A stretch of DNA of 28,394 nt from assembly GCA_035687255.1 (NCBI GenBank), contig DASRYI010000216.1, positions 1 to 28,394 of the forward strand, in the 5' to 3' direction. This stretch comes from JAKEHA01 sp035687255 (GTDB taxonomy: Bacteria > Krumholzibacteriota > Krumholzibacteriia > WVZY01 > JAKEHA01). The stretch's first letter is position 1. The number at the start of each line of letters is the position of its first letter. A program made the position numbers and the translations under genes. This document shows, piece by piece, positions 7,357 to 14,967 of the stretch. The notes beneath the pieces are model-generated. The model saw nothing but the letters and a program-made list of their open reading frames with translations. It did not search any database and was not told where the DNA came from.

Positions 7357-8175
7357 TTACACCCGCTCCAGCCGGCACACCACGAAGCCGCTGAACAGTT
7401 CGCGCACGCCGGGCACGCGTGTCAGCGGCTTGAAAACGGAAAACTTGGCCGGCTTCAATTCCAGCCGTGAAATGCGCAGTTCGCGCACGGCGCGTACGAT
7501 ACCCAGAAATTTGCTGACGCTCATGTGATTGAGATCGCGGTCGTACGACTCCATGATCTCCCGCACGCGGCCCTCGATTTCGTCGTGCGACGCGCCCTTC
7601 AGGCGCTGGCGCAACACGGCGCGGATCGCCGACTGCAACTGGCCGCGGGTGAACAGGAGATGACACCACGGCGTGTAAATGTAATCGTACAGGTGCGAAC
7701 CCAGGGGTGAATAGTGGGGTGTGAAAAAGATCCAGATCGCACCGCCCGGCTTCACCACCCGCGCCATCTCGCGCAGCGCGTCCGCCGGTTCGGCGAAATG
7801 CTCCATCGCGTCGTTCGCGACGACGGTGTCGAACGCCCCCTCGCGCAGCGGCAACGCCGCCGCATCGGCCACGAAAAAATCCGCGCGCGCGCCCTTCATC
7901 TTCGCATACGCGCCGCTCTGCTCCACGTTCTTTTCCAGCAGGTCGGCCCCGGTCACCACCGCACCCGTCTCGGCATAGGCGACGGTCTTGCCTCCCAATC
8001 CGCATCCGACATCCAGCAGGTGTTTACCCCGAAGGTCGGCCGCCGGTTCCATGTACATCCGCGCAAACTCTTTTCCCCACGTACGTTCCCAGTCCGAGTA
8101 GGCCTCCGCCGATTCCCGGCCGCCCACGTTGGGACGGCGAAATACGCGGTTGAGGGCAACAATCAGACCGGTCAT
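7357..8175 (-). CDS. Class I SAM-dependent methyltransferase
   Basis: The 272-residue protein has motif I LLDVGCGLGG at residues 53-62, an acidic motif II region (VVTGADLLEKN), ADFFVADAAALPLREGAFD (motif IV area) and a post-motif VVKPGGAIWIFFTPH. This is a Methyltransf_11-like Rossmann fold. The C-terminal part is basic and probably binds substrate. The substrate is not predictable from sequence. The ATG at 8175 overlaps the stop of the ABC ATPase as ATGA. The reading frame stays open far upstream to 8649, but that extension lies inside the ABC gene and lacks methyltransferase features, so I reject it. Confidence 0.9.
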   Translation of the reverse strand: MTGLIVALNRVFRRPNVGGRESAEAYSDWERTWGKEFARMYMEPAADLRGKHLLDVGCGLGGKTVAYAETGAVVTGADLLEKNVEQSGAYAKMKGARADFFVADAAALPLREGAFDTVVANDAMEHFAEPADALREMARVVKPGGAIWIFFTPHYSPLGSHLYDYIYTPWCHLLFTRGQLQSAIRAVLRQRLKGASHDEIEGRVREIMESYDRDLNHMSVSKFLGIVRAVRELRISRLELKPAKFSVFKPLTRVPGVRELFSGFVVCRLERV

Positions 8176-9311
8176 GCGGGGGCGGCTCCGGCGGCCTGCG
8201 GTCCCTCCGCGTCGACCCGCCGGCCGGTATCTCTCCAGAAGATATGCAGCCGGGCGGCGTCGAGAAACAGCGGTGTGGCTCCGTCCGGGCCGGGCGCGAA
8301 CTCCCGGGCGCCCCGGGCCACCAGGGTCGGCGCGCCCTCCGGCGCGCCCTCGAGGCGGATATGGGTGAGGGTCTCGTGGCCCAGAGGCTCGCGGAGGATG
8401 ACCTTCGCCGACAGGCGAACGTGGTGAGTGATGGCAGCGGCGTCCGGATGAATGTCCTCCGGGCGGATCCCGATGCGCACCTCGACACCCGGACGCGCAG
8501 CGAGCTGGCGTTCGATGTCGGCGCCGGCCGGAATGCGCTGGCCGGTTGCGAGCACCAGCGACGCACCCTCCCCTCGAGCTTCGATAAAATTCATCGCGGG
8601 ACTTCCCAGGAACGACGCCACAAATGTGTCGTCGGGATGGCGGTAGCACGCCTCCGGCGATCCCACCTGGTGAATCTGTCCGTGATTCATGACGACCAGC
8701 ATGTCGCCGATCGTCATGGCTTCCACCTGATCGTGGGTCACGTACACGCTGGTGACGCGCAGGCGATCGTAGAGTCTGCGAATCGTGGAGCGCATTTCCG
8801 TGCGCAGGCGCGCGTCCAGGTTGGAGAGCGGTTCGTCGAAGAGGAACACGGCCGGTTCGCGGATGATGGCGCGACCCAGTGCGACGCGCTGGCGCTGTCC
8901 GCCGGACAGTTCGGCGGGCTTGCGGGTCAGGAGCTTGTCCAGCTCCAGCGTACGAGCCGTGGCCGCAACTTTTTTGTCGATTTCCGCCTTCGGCGTCTTT
9001 CGCACACGCAATCCGAAGGAGAGATTCTCCGCCACCGTCATGTGCGGATAGAGCGCGTAGCTCTGGAAGACCATGGCGATGTCGCGGTCGCGCGGCTCCA
9101 TGGTGTCGAGGCGCTTCTGGCCCAGGCGGATGGTGCCGCTGGAGAGTGATTCCAGCCCCGCGATCATGCGCAGCAGTGTGGTCTTTCCGCAGCCCGAAGG
9201 CCCGACGAGGACCACCATACGCGGGCTGGGAACGGTGAGGTTGAAGTCCTCGACCGCCACTACCCCGCCGTCAAACACCTTGCGGACGTGGTCGAAAATG
9301 AGGTCGGCCAT
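8172..9311 (-). CDS. ABC transporter ATP-binding protein, MalK/UgpC type
   Basis: The 379-residue ATPase has Walker A GPSGCGKTT (37-45), Q-loop MVFQSYALYPH (80-90), signature LSGGQRQRV (135-143), Walker B VFLFDEPLSNLDAR (155-168) and the switch His in YVTHDQ. After about residue 235 comes the MalK-type OB/TOBE regulatory region (VRIGIRPEDIH). This subgroup powers import of sugars or glycerol-3-phosphate. No permease or binding protein lies beside it, so it may serve permeases encoded elsewhere. I chose the ATG at 9311 because MADLIFDHVRKVF is the usual N-terminus. The open frame to 9404 adds low-complexity residues only. It is the first gene of the nine-gene operon. Confidence 0.93.
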   Translation of the reverse strand: MADLIFDHVRKVFDGGVVAVEDFNLTVPSPRMVVLVGPSGCGKTTLLRMIAGLESLSSGTIRLGQKRLDTMEPRDRDIAMVFQSYALYPHMTVAENLSFGLRVRKTPKAEIDKKVAATARTLELDKLLTRKPAELSGGQRQRVALGRAIIREPAVFLFDEPLSNLDARLRTEMRSTIRRLYDRLRVTSVYVTHDQVEAMTIGDMLVVMNHGQIHQVGSPEACYRHPDDTFVASFLGSPAMNFIEARGEGASLVLATGQRIPAGADIERQLAARPGVEVRIGIRPEDIHPDAAAITHHVRLSAKVILREPLGHETLTHIRLEGAPEGAPTLVARGAREFAPGPDGATPLFLDAARLHIFWRDTGRRVDAEGPQAAGAAPA

Positions 9312-9459
9312 GATCCCGCACAGGGTACGGCAGCGGCCCGAAGTGGCGCAATCGTAAAGGGCTAGCGGCCGGCCGTGGCCGGCCGTGGCACCCCGTGGCT
9401 TCATGTTGGCGCGCGCGGCCGCTGCCTCATCCGCGCCGTCTCACCCCGCTGCACGCCTG
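9312..9459. other. Intergenic region between HNH gene and ABC operon
   Basis: This short spacer should contain the promoter of the nine-gene operon. The only -10 candidate is a weak TACGAT about 45 bases before the ABC start, with no convincing -35. It also holds two tandem GGCCGGCCGT words (about 9367-9388), which could form a GC-rich hairpin after the HNH gene but lack a U-tract. Confidence 0.3.
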
Positions 9460-10545
9460 CTACGTGACGGCTCGCGGCCCGCGGCGCCCCATCAACCGCT
9501 CGGCTTCCAATCTATTGTGATACGCGCACAGCAATCGCAGGTTGTTGGCTGTACTCGCGCCCCCGCGTGCCACCGGAGTGATGTGATCGATCTGCAGCAC
9601 GTGTGTCGACGCGCAGCGTTTTCCGTTCGGGCCCACATAGGTGCATTGCTGCTTGTCGCGCAGAAAGACCTGGTCGCGCACCCGCGCGGGAATCTGCCGG
9701 GGACTACGTGCTGCCGGCGTCACGGCAGCGCGTCGCGTTGGCTCGACTGGCTGCGCTGCGCGCGCTTTTCTCCGCGCCTCGCGTAACGCCGGATCCTCCC
9801 GCTGGATCACATAGTCCGCCATGAAATCAATCAGCTGTTCCAGTGACGCGTTAGCAGGAAGCCGGTGCGATGCCAGCGAGCGAATGCGCTCGAGCTTCTG
9901 CATGACGGCTTCACTCGCCGTGAACTGAACGACGGCCTTTCGTTCCAGTACCGCCGCCCCCGCGAGGGGCTTCGCAGGAGCACTCACCGTCCCATGCTTC
10001 ACGTGCTCGCACGTCGATGTCGATACACCGACACTGGATGGCTTTTTACCGCCGTAACGAAGGTGATTTTCACCCACGGAGCGCGACGGCGTGACGGGAA
10101 CACGCACCACAACCGTTCGCACACGATCCCGCGGAAGCGCTGCTGCAGGATCGAACTCCGCTACAATTGCTTCCACCTCGCGCAACGATTTGCCGCTGAT
10201 CCGAGCCAGTACGTTGTCGCAATTGTCGGGGGTGAGGATCTTCGCAACCCGGGATATCGTCCCCAGGTTCACCTCCCTGTCCTCCAACAGCCGAAACACG
10301 TCTGGAAACCTCACAACGCAGCGCGCGGCGGTAATCCGCCGCATGGCCTGTGACTCGGAATAGCGCAACTCCCGTGTGCAGTAGTCGAAGAGGGATGAGA
10401 AGCTCTGCTTCAGGTGGAGCTGTCGGCGCTCGGTCTCAACCAGAAACCCCAGCGACGACAACATGCCATCGTGCTCTTTCGCGCGTGCCGTCTTGATACC
10501 GGAAACAATCTGAGAATCGGAAAGCGAACGAAGCGATTCGAACAT
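9460..10545 (-). CDS. HNH endonuclease domain protein
   Basis: The 361-residue protein has an N-terminal helical region (about 1-240) with the pattern LHLKQSFSSLFDYCTRELRYSES and RRITAARCVVRFP, as seen upstream of HNH domains in many high-GC bacteria. A basic linker follows, then a C-terminal HNH nuclease domain. In that domain a Cys near CTYVGPNGKRC precedes LQIDHITPVARGGAS and NLRLLCAYHN, giving the His-Asn-His metal site. It probably cleaves DNA. Its role (mobile element, defence or repair) is unknown. An excellent Shine-Dalgarno (GGAGGT) sits about 7 bases before the ATG at 10545. The longer open frame to 10707 is rejected because it would start before the predicted promoter. Confidence 0.85.
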   Translation of the reverse strand: MFESLRSLSDSQIVSGIKTARAKEHDGMLSSLGFLVETERRQLHLKQSFSSLFDYCTRELRYSESQAMRRITAARCVVRFPDVFRLLEDREVNLGTISRVAKILTPDNCDNVLARISGKSLREVEAIVAEFDPAAALPRDRVRTVVVRVPVTPSRSVGENHLRYGGKKPSSVGVSTSTCEHVKHGTVSAPAKPLAGAAVLERKAVVQFTASEAVMQKLERIRSLASHRLPANASLEQLIDFMADYVIQREDPALREARRKARAAQPVEPTRRAAVTPAARSPRQIPARVRDQVFLRDKQQCTYVGPNGKRCASTHVLQIDHITPVARGGASTANNLRLLCAYHNRLEAERLMGRRGPRAVT

Positions 10546-10605
10546 GACGCACACCTCCGTGTTGAGTTTGCAAAACCCAGCGCGGGAGGAGTGCGCTGTA
10601 CTTCT

Positions 10606-10633
10606 AATATAGTGATGTTTGCTATGTAGGCAA
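10606..10633 (-). promoter_or_regulatory. Sigma-70-type promoter for the HNH gene
   Basis: On the minus strand TTGCCT (10633-10628), a 16-base spacer and TATATT (10611-10606) lie in a locally AT-rich stretch about 60 bases before the HNH start codon. A partial inverted repeat GATGTT/AACATC overlaps the spacer and -35 and could be an operator. Confidence 0.5.
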
Positions 10634-10689
10634 CATCGCGAGACGGAAAGAGTTTTTACGATGTGATGCGCACGCGCAATCGCGATTGC

Positions 10690-10711
10690 AACACAATCAC
10701 AACACAATCAC
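10690..10711. repeat. Two tandem 11-bp AACACAATCAC repeats
   Basis: AACACAATCAC is repeated twice in direct tandem, followed by the partial unit AACACATTGC and flanked by TTGCAACAC words. It lies between the lat terminators and the HNH promoter. It may bind a regulator or may be a slippage product. There are no unique spacers of CRISPR type. Confidence 0.6.
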
Positions 10712-10743
10712 AACACATTGCAACACGCGCCACACAAAACAAG

Positions 10744-10775
10744 AACGTCCGGGGTCGCGAACAACCCCGGACGTT
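10744..10775 (-). terminator. Hairpin terminator downstream of lat (second)
   Basis: A perfect 12-base-pair stem AACGTCCGGGGT (10744-10755) with ACCCCGGACGTT (10764-10775) encloses an 8-base loop. On the minus strand it is followed by the T-rich CTTGTTTTG. It probably backs up the terminator at 10784-10809. Confidence 0.6.
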
Positions 10776-10783
10776 GTGTTGAG

Positions 10784-10809
10784 AAAAACGCGTTGCGCGT
10801 GAGCAACGC
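10784..10809 (-). terminator. Rho-independent terminator downstream of lat (first)
   Basis: A 7-base-pair stem GCGTTGC (10790-10796) with GCAACGC (10803-10809) encloses a 6-base loop. On the minus strand it is followed by GTTTTTCTC. It lies 60 bases after the lat stop codon. Confidence 0.7.
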
Positions 10810-10869
10810 TGTGTGCTGGCAAGAACGCGCAGCAATTAACGCCCGCGTTATATTATAAAACGCTTCGCG

Positions 10870-12210
10870 CTATAACACCTGGCCCAGCGTCTTGTCGATG
10901 ATGGCCAGCCCCTCGTCGACGTCCGCTCTGGTCAGATTGAGCGGCGGACGGAAGCGCACCGAGCGCGTGCCGCAGCCCACGACCAGGCACCCGTTCTCCT
11001 TCACCTTCGAGAGGAACGCCTTGCGCACCTCCGGGCTGGGGAGATCGAACGCGCACATCAGACCGCTGCCGCGCGAGTTCGTCACCTTGCCGGCGTACTT
11101 GTCGCGCAGTCCGTGGATCTTCGACAGCAGGTACTCGCCCATCGTGGCCGCGTTCTCGACCAGGTTGTCCTCGTCGATGATCTGCAGGTAGCGCGTGGCG
11201 CGCACCATATCGGTGAGATTGCCGCCCCACGTTGAATTGATGCGGCTCGGCACCTTGAACACGCTGTCCACGTCGTCGAACACGCGCGAAGCCAGAATGC
11301 CGCACACCTGCAGCTTCTTTCCAAACGCGATGACGTCCGGCATCACACCCGCGTGCTCGATGGACCAGAACTTCCCGGTGATGCCAACGCCCGCCTGGAC
11401 TTCGTCGGCGATGAAGATGATCTCGTTCTCCGCGGTGATCTCGCGCAGGAAGCGCAGGAACTCGGGACGGAAGTGGTTGTCTCCGCCCTCGCCCTGCACC
11501 GGCTCAATAATGAGCGCGGCGATATCGTTGCCATGGGTGCGGATGGCTTCCTTGATTTCACGCTTCGCGGTTTCTTCCGCCGCCAGCACCTCGTCCATGT
11601 GCCGGTCGAGCGGGAACGTCACCTTGGGATTGGTGATCCGCGGCCACGGGAATTTCGGATACCACCTGGTCTTCACCGGATCGGTGTTGGTGAGCGACAT
11701 GGTATAGCCGCTGCGGCCGTGGAAGGCCTCGCGGAAGTGGATCACCTGCGTGCCGGTTTCCTTGGTGGCGCCGCGCTGCATGTTCTTCTGCACTTTCCAG
11801 TCGAACGCCGCCTTGAGCGCGTTCTCGATGGCCAGTGCACCGCCCTCGATCAGGAACATGTGCGGCAATGCCTGGGGAATCGCGAAGCGGTCCATCGCCT
11901 CCACGAACTCCGCCATCTGCTGGCTGTAGAAGTCCGAGTTGGAGGGTTTGTTCAGCGCCACGCGGCCGATGTGCTCGCGGAACGACGCCTCGGTGATCTT
12001 GGGGTGGTTGATTCCAATCGGGAGCGACGCGAAGAACTGAAAGAAGTCGATGTAGGTGCGGCCGTCCGCCTTGTCGCGGAGCCGGACGCCCTGGCTCTTT
12101 TCGAGGTCGACCACGATGGGAAACCCGTCGACCAGCATGTGTCGGCCGATGGTCTCCAGGACATGCTTGGGCTCGACGTGGATCTCGCCGGCTCCGGCTG
12201 TGTGCGCCAT
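10870..12210 (-). CDS. lat: L-lysine 6-aminotransferase
   Basis: This 446-residue fold-type I, class III PLP aminotransferase moves the epsilon-amino group of L-lysine to 2-oxoglutarate, giving the semialdehyde that cyclises to piperideine-6-carboxylate. The sequence shows the lysine-aminotransferase pattern throughout: FFASLPIGINHPK, IEGGALAIENALKAAFDWK, FHGRSGYTMSLTNTDP, IIEPVQGEGGDNHF (E241 corresponds to the glutamate switch described for the mycobacterial enzyme), IADEVQAGVGITG, and AFGKKLQVCG with PLP lysine K298. Length fits the family. A strong AAGGAG Shine-Dalgarno precedes the ATG. It has its own promoter and terminators, so it is probably a single-gene unit used in lysine catabolism or stationary-phase metabolism. 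Confidence 0.93.
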   Translation of the reverse strand: MAHTAGAGEIHVEPKHVLETIGRHMLVDGFPIVVDLEKSQGVRLRDKADGRTYIDFFQFFASLPIGINHPKITEASFREHIGRVALNKPSNSDFYSQQMAEFVEAMDRFAIPQALPHMFLIEGGALAIENALKAAFDWKVQKNMQRGATKETGTQVIHFREAFHGRSGYTMSLTNTDPVKTRWYPKFPWPRITNPKVTFPLDRHMDEVLAAEETAKREIKEAIRTHGNDIAALIIEPVQGEGGDNHFRPEFLRFLREITAENEIIFIADEVQAGVGITGKFWSIEHAGVMPDVIAFGKKLQVCGILASRVFDDVDSVFKVPSRINSTWGGNLTDMVRATRYLQIIDEDNLVENAATMGEYLLSKIHGLRDKYAGKVTNSRGSGLMCAFDLPSPEVRKAFLSKVKENGCLVVGCGTRSVRFRPPLNLTRADVDEGLAIIDKTLGQVL

Positions 12211-12252
12211 ATCTGCTCCTTCGGGATGTGTGGATGGGTTGGAAGTCCCCTT

Positions 12253-12282
12253 AAGCTAGCCGTTCCCGGTCGCCGGTGTCAA
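12253..12282 (-). promoter_or_regulatory. Promoter of lat
   Basis: On the minus strand a perfect TTGACA (12282-12277) is followed after 18 bases by TAGCTT (12258-12253), about 45 bases before the lat start codon. The -35 is consensus but the -10 is weak. Confidence 0.5.
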
Positions 12283-12301
12283 GCAGCCTTGCAGGGGGCC
12301 T

Positions 12302-12346
12302 AAAAAGAAGAATCACTGGCAATTATCGGCGTAACTTCGAGTGATT
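12302..12346 (-). terminator. Possible terminator of the amidohydrolase gene
   Basis: The stem AATCACT/AGTGATT (arms 12311-12317 and 12340-12346) has a loop of 22 bases that includes the stop codon. On the minus strand it is followed by CTTCTTTTT. The large loop makes it less certain. Confidence 0.4.
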
Positions 12347-13879
12347 TTCGATGGGCGCGCGGTACACTTCCGCGCCCTCCGCAAAGGTCGCCTCGATGCG
12401 GGCGCGGTCGCCGTCCGCCAGCACCGGGTTGGCGGAGAGCACCACCAGGTCGGCACGGGCTCCCGGCTGGATTCCGCCCGGCTCTTCGTCCTCGTCATCC
12501 CAGGCCGCGAAGACATCGCCGGCCGCGCGCGTGTAGCGGTAGTAGGCCTCGGCGGCGCCGATGCGTTCGTGCGGGTTGGCGTGGTGGGTGGCGCCGCGCA
12601 GTCCGAAGATGGGCCCGGCCGGCATGCCGTCCGACGAGAACACAAACGGAACCGCGGCGCGCAACAGCGACGCAAACGGATTGTGATGCGCCCAGCGTTC
12701 GCGTCCCAGGCGGCCGGCATACATGCCGTCCTCCCCGCCCCAGTTGCGCACGAAGTTGGGCTGCATCACCAGCGGGATGCGCAGCTCGTGGCAGCGTTCC
12801 AGTTCCTCGTCGCCGATGATCTCCGCGTGTTCGATGCGGAAGCGCGCGTGCTGCGGGTAGCGCGCCTTCACCACCGCCATCGCATCCAGCACCGTGTGCA
12901 GGGCGCGGTCGCCGATGGCGTGCACCGCGCACGCGATGTTGCGCAGCGCACACGCCTCCAGCTCGCTGCGCAGCGCTTCGCCGTCCACCAGCAGTTCGCC
13001 GTTGCCATCGCCGTCGGCGTAGCGGTCGTGCAGGGCGGCGGTGCGGCCGCCCAGCGATCCGTCGGCGAAGATCTTGATACCCAGCGCGCGCACGCCGCGA
13101 CGCTGCAGCGGCACCAGGGCATCGCGCGCCACTTCGAAGCGCTCCGTGGGCACGTGCAGGAAGGCGTCGATGCGCAGCGGCCGGCGCGATGCGGACAGCC
13201 CGTCCGCGTACACCTCCAGTGTCTCCGGGTCGACGATGTCGTGGATGGCGGCAATCCCCAGCGCGTGCAGGTGTGCGATGGCACCGTCCACGGCCGCGAT
13301 CTGCGCGGCCGCCGGCGGGCGCGTGAGCCGGTTGGCCTCGAACACGGCGTCCTCCACGATGCGGCCGCTGTCGCGATCGATGAAGCGCGCGGGTGATTCC
13401 AGCCTGTCGAGCAGTGCGGTGTTGGCCACGCCCACGTGGCAGCACACGCGGCGCGCATACAGCGGCCGGTCAGCGGCGATGGCGTCGAGCTGTGCGCGCG
13501 TGGGCAGCGCGTGGTCGCTCCAGTCGCTCTCATCGAAATCGATCCCCACGATGGCCGCGTCGTCACTGTGCGCCTGTGTGTACGCCGCCATGCGCTCGGC
13601 CACCTCGGCGGCGCTCAGCGTGTCCGCCAGATCACATCGCAGGCGTTTGTAGGCCAGGGAGAGCAGGTGGAAATGTGCGTCCACGAACGCGGGCATGATG
13701 AAGCCGCGCGCAAAAGGCACCACGCGGATGTCGTCACGCGCCCCCGGTTGCGGCGCCGCCTCGACCGGTGTCACCTGCGCGATGCGTCCGTCCTGAATCC
13801 ACACGGCGCGTGGCCGCGCCGGATCCGCCCCGTCGCGCGACGGGTTCCACACGTTGCCGGTAACGACGAGCGTCTGCAT
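12323..13879 (-). CDS. YtcJ-type metal-dependent amidohydrolase
   Basis: The 518-residue protein belongs to the amidohydrolase_3 (YtcJ/LAF3) branch of the amidohydrolase superfamily. An N-terminal beta-sandwich is followed by the metal-binding VDAHFHL (H69, H71). The metal-site lysine region lies near LGIKIFADGSLGG, followed by CAVHAIGDRA, FRIEHAEI and the terminal SSDGMP aspartate motif. The C-terminal GARADLVVLSANP closes the sandwich domain. Family members hydrolyse amide or related bonds in small molecules, and the substrate here cannot be told. It starts at ATG 13879, close to the second repeat cluster, and ends 113 bases before lat. The two may be cotranscribed, although a terminator-like hairpin and a lat promoter lie between. 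Confidence 0.88.
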   Translation of the reverse strand: MQTLVVTGNVWNPSRDGADPARPRAVWIQDGRIAQVTPVEAAPQPGARDDIRVVPFARGFIMPAFVDAHFHLLSLAYKRLRCDLADTLSAAEVAERMAAYTQAHSDDAAIVGIDFDESDWSDHALPTRAQLDAIAADRPLYARRVCCHVGVANTALLDRLESPARFIDRDSGRIVEDAVFEANRLTRPPAAAQIAAVDGAIAHLHALGIAAIHDIVDPETLEVYADGLSASRRPLRIDAFLHVPTERFEVARDALVPLQRRGVRALGIKIFADGSLGGRTAALHDRYADGDGNGELLVDGEALRSELEACALRNIACAVHAIGDRALHTVLDAMAVVKARYPQHARFRIEHAEIIGDEELERCHELRIPLVMQPNFVRNWGGEDGMYAGRLGRERWAHHNPFASLLRAAVPFVFSSDGMPAGPIFGLRGATHHANPHERIGAAEAYYRYTRAAGDVFAAWDDEDEEPGGIQPGARADLVVLSANPVLADGDRARIEATFAEGAEVYRAPIENHSKLRR

Positions 13880-13951
13880 CTCCCCTATCTTAACTCAACA
13901 TGCACACGGGGCCAGAGGAGATTGGGGCAACACGGAGGGACGCGAAGCATC

Positions 13952-14033
13952 ACGAGCGGGTGTCACGGACAGGGGCCCTCGGCGGCGAGCGTAGCGAAGC
14001 CGGTCCGGGGATGTCCGTGACAGGACCCGCGAG
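13952..14033. repeat. 82-bp palindromic repeat, type II, cluster B
   Basis: This is the best-preserved type II copy. Left arm GTCACGGACA pairs with right arm TGTCCGTGAC. The inner CGGC (13983-13986) pairs with GCCG (13999-14002) around the loop GAGCGTAGCGAA. The core is identical to the copy at 960-1041, which suggests recent spread or gene conversion. Confidence 0.87.
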
Positions 14034-14057
14034 TGTGACGTTGGAATCTGAGGCACC

Positions 14058-14139
14058 GCGAGCGGGTGTCACCGGACGGAGTCCCGGCAAGCGAGCGCAG
14101 CGAGCTTGTTCCGGGGTGGCCGGTGACAGGACCCGCGAG
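14058..14139. repeat. 82-bp palindromic repeat, type I, cluster B
   Basis: Outer stem GTCACCGG pairs with CCGGTGAC (8 base pairs). Inner stem CAAGC (14088-14092) pairs with GCTTG (14104-14108) around the loop GAGCGCAGCGA. It is the same length as the copy at 821-902. The G at 14091 and C at 14105 replace a C and G in that copy, keeping the stem paired. Confidence 0.87.
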
Positions 14140-14165
14140 TGGGCTCGCTGAGTAAGATTGTTCGC

Positions 14166-14190
14166 AATGTCCGTGACAGGCCCCGCGAGC
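14166..14190. repeat. Right-arm fragment of the repeat family
   Basis: ATGTCCGTGAC followed by AGGCCCCGCGAGCG is the right end of a type II unit with one substitution. It has no left half. Confidence 0.7.
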
Positions 14191-14214
14191 GCGGTGCAGA
14201 TCGCGTCATCCCCC

Positions 14215-14251
14215 AAAAAACAAGGAGGCCCCGTGTGCATTCTGGGCCTCC
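14215..14251 (-). terminator. Rho-independent terminator of the small exported-protein gene
   Basis: On the minus strand GGAGGCCC (14251-14244) pairs with GGGCCTCC (14231-14224) over an interior loop of about a dozen bases. It is followed by TTGTTTTTT. It lies about 60 bases after the stop at 14313 and separates that gene from the repeat cluster. Confidence 0.75.
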
Positions 14252-14312
14252 CTGTCCTAACCCGTCCAGTGGCGGACCGAACGGGCCGTTTTCCCGTGCG
14301 TGCGTACGACGA

Positions 14313-14690
14313 CTAGTTGTCGTTACAAACGTCTTCCTGGTAACCAGGGACGTTTCTCTCATACGCCCAGTCGCGACGGTGCTCCACTGCGATGTTGTGC
14401 GTCTCGGCAAGCCGTCCACACTGGTCGAAGATGAACACCTTTCCGACTTCGTAATACGTCCACCTCTCGCGCATCGTCCCGTATTCATTCAGACGGAGGC
14501 GATACGGTGTGTACCCGTACTCGTCGTAGATGGCTTTCTTGTCGCCGGTGAGATTCTTGACGTAGAGATAGTGCCGGATGCTGGCGCGGTCACGCGCGCC
14601 CGTCACCTGAGGAGGATAATAGACAGCGTCGGCAAAGACGGGTGCGGCCATCACCAACACCAGCCCCGACACCCACAGATACTTCTTCAT
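14313..14690 (-). CDS. Small exported protein of unknown function
   Basis: The 125-residue protein has a typical signal peptide (MKKYLWVSGLVLVMAAPVFA, cleavage after about residue 20). The mature part of about 105 residues is rich in Tyr, Arg and acidic residues, with YDEYGYTPYRLRLNEYG, MRERWTYYEVGK and VFIFDQCGRLAET. This pattern resembles a small beta-rich periplasmic domain, but I do not recognise a family. It has one internal Cys and one near the C-terminus. GGAGAG lies before the ATG, a clear promoter is upstream and a strong terminator downstream, so it is a monocistronic, genuinely expressed gene. Confidence 0.85.
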   Translation of the reverse strand: MKKYLWVSGLVLVMAAPVFADAVYYPPQVTGARDRASIRHYLYVKNLTGDKKAIYDEYGYTPYRLRLNEYGTMRERWTYYEVGKVFIFDQCGRLAETHNIAVEHRRDWAYERNVPGYQEDVCNDN

Positions 14691-14749
14691 TTGCCCGCTC
14701 TCCTTCGGTCGCTAAATCACATGATGCGAAGCGGTTATTGAGCACACCT

Positions 14750-14779
14750 ATTGTATCACATTGGGTACCCAAAAGGCAA
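14750..14779 (-). promoter_or_regulatory. Promoter of the small exported-protein gene
   Basis: On the minus strand TTGCCT (14779-14774), an 18-base spacer and TACAAT (14755-14750) lie about 60 bases before the start codon. A perfect 12-base palindrome TTGGGTACCCAA (14761-14772) fills most of the spacer and could be an operator. Confidence 0.55.
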
Positions 14780-14934
14780 GATGGGGCGCATGGCGGCGCC
14801 ACGTTTCGGGCCGGGGGTCGTGATGGAAACGCGCTTGGAAGCGACGAAAAGGTGCGGCCTTAGCAGGAGCGCCGGAAGCGCTCCGGGCGGCAGAATTTTC
14901 TTCCTGATTGTGCCCCACCCCGCTGTCCCCCCCG

Positions 14935-14963
14935 GACATGAGGCCGCACCGCAGCCTCATGTC
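14935..14963. promoter_or_regulatory. Perfect 10-bp inverted repeat upstream of the secretion ATPase gene
   Basis: GACATGAGGC (14935-14944) and its exact complement GCCTCATGTC (14954-14963) are separated by 9 bases. The right arm ends 5 bases before the sigma-54-like promoter core. The arrangement suits a dimeric regulator binding site. Confidence 0.5.
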
Positions 14964-14967
14964 TTCG

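Larger units (their letters stand above)
10546..10869. other. Intergenic region upstream of HNH gene and downstream of lat
   Basis: No gene is seen in this 324-base stretch. Reading down from the lat end it holds an inverted repeat TAACGC-CC-GCGTTA (10837-10850), two hairpin terminators, short direct repeats of an 11-base word and the HNH promoter. It is clearly more AT-rich than its surroundings. Confidence 0.7.
13880..14312. other. Intergenic region holding repeat cluster B and a terminator
   Basis: This 433-base gap between the amidohydrolase and the small exported-protein gene contains two complete 82-bp repeat units, one right-arm fragment and a strong terminator. No coding sequence is supported. 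The ORFs crossing it are translations of the repeats in several frames. Confidence 0.75.

Noticed and set aside
8176..8649. N-terminal extension of the methyltransferase frame
   Set aside because: It lies inside the ABC ATPase gene. The ATGA overlap at 8175 gives a normal methyltransferase start, and the extension is low-complexity Arg/Pro-rich.
10686..10735. CRISPR-like short repeats
   Set aside because: The 11-bp repeats are directly tandem with no unique spacers and no cas genes are nearby.
12341..13396. Plus-strand 351-residue open frame
   Set aside because: It is antisense to the YtcJ-type amidohydrolase, which shows all metal-site motifs in order. The plus-strand translation is His/Arg/Val-rich without any domain.
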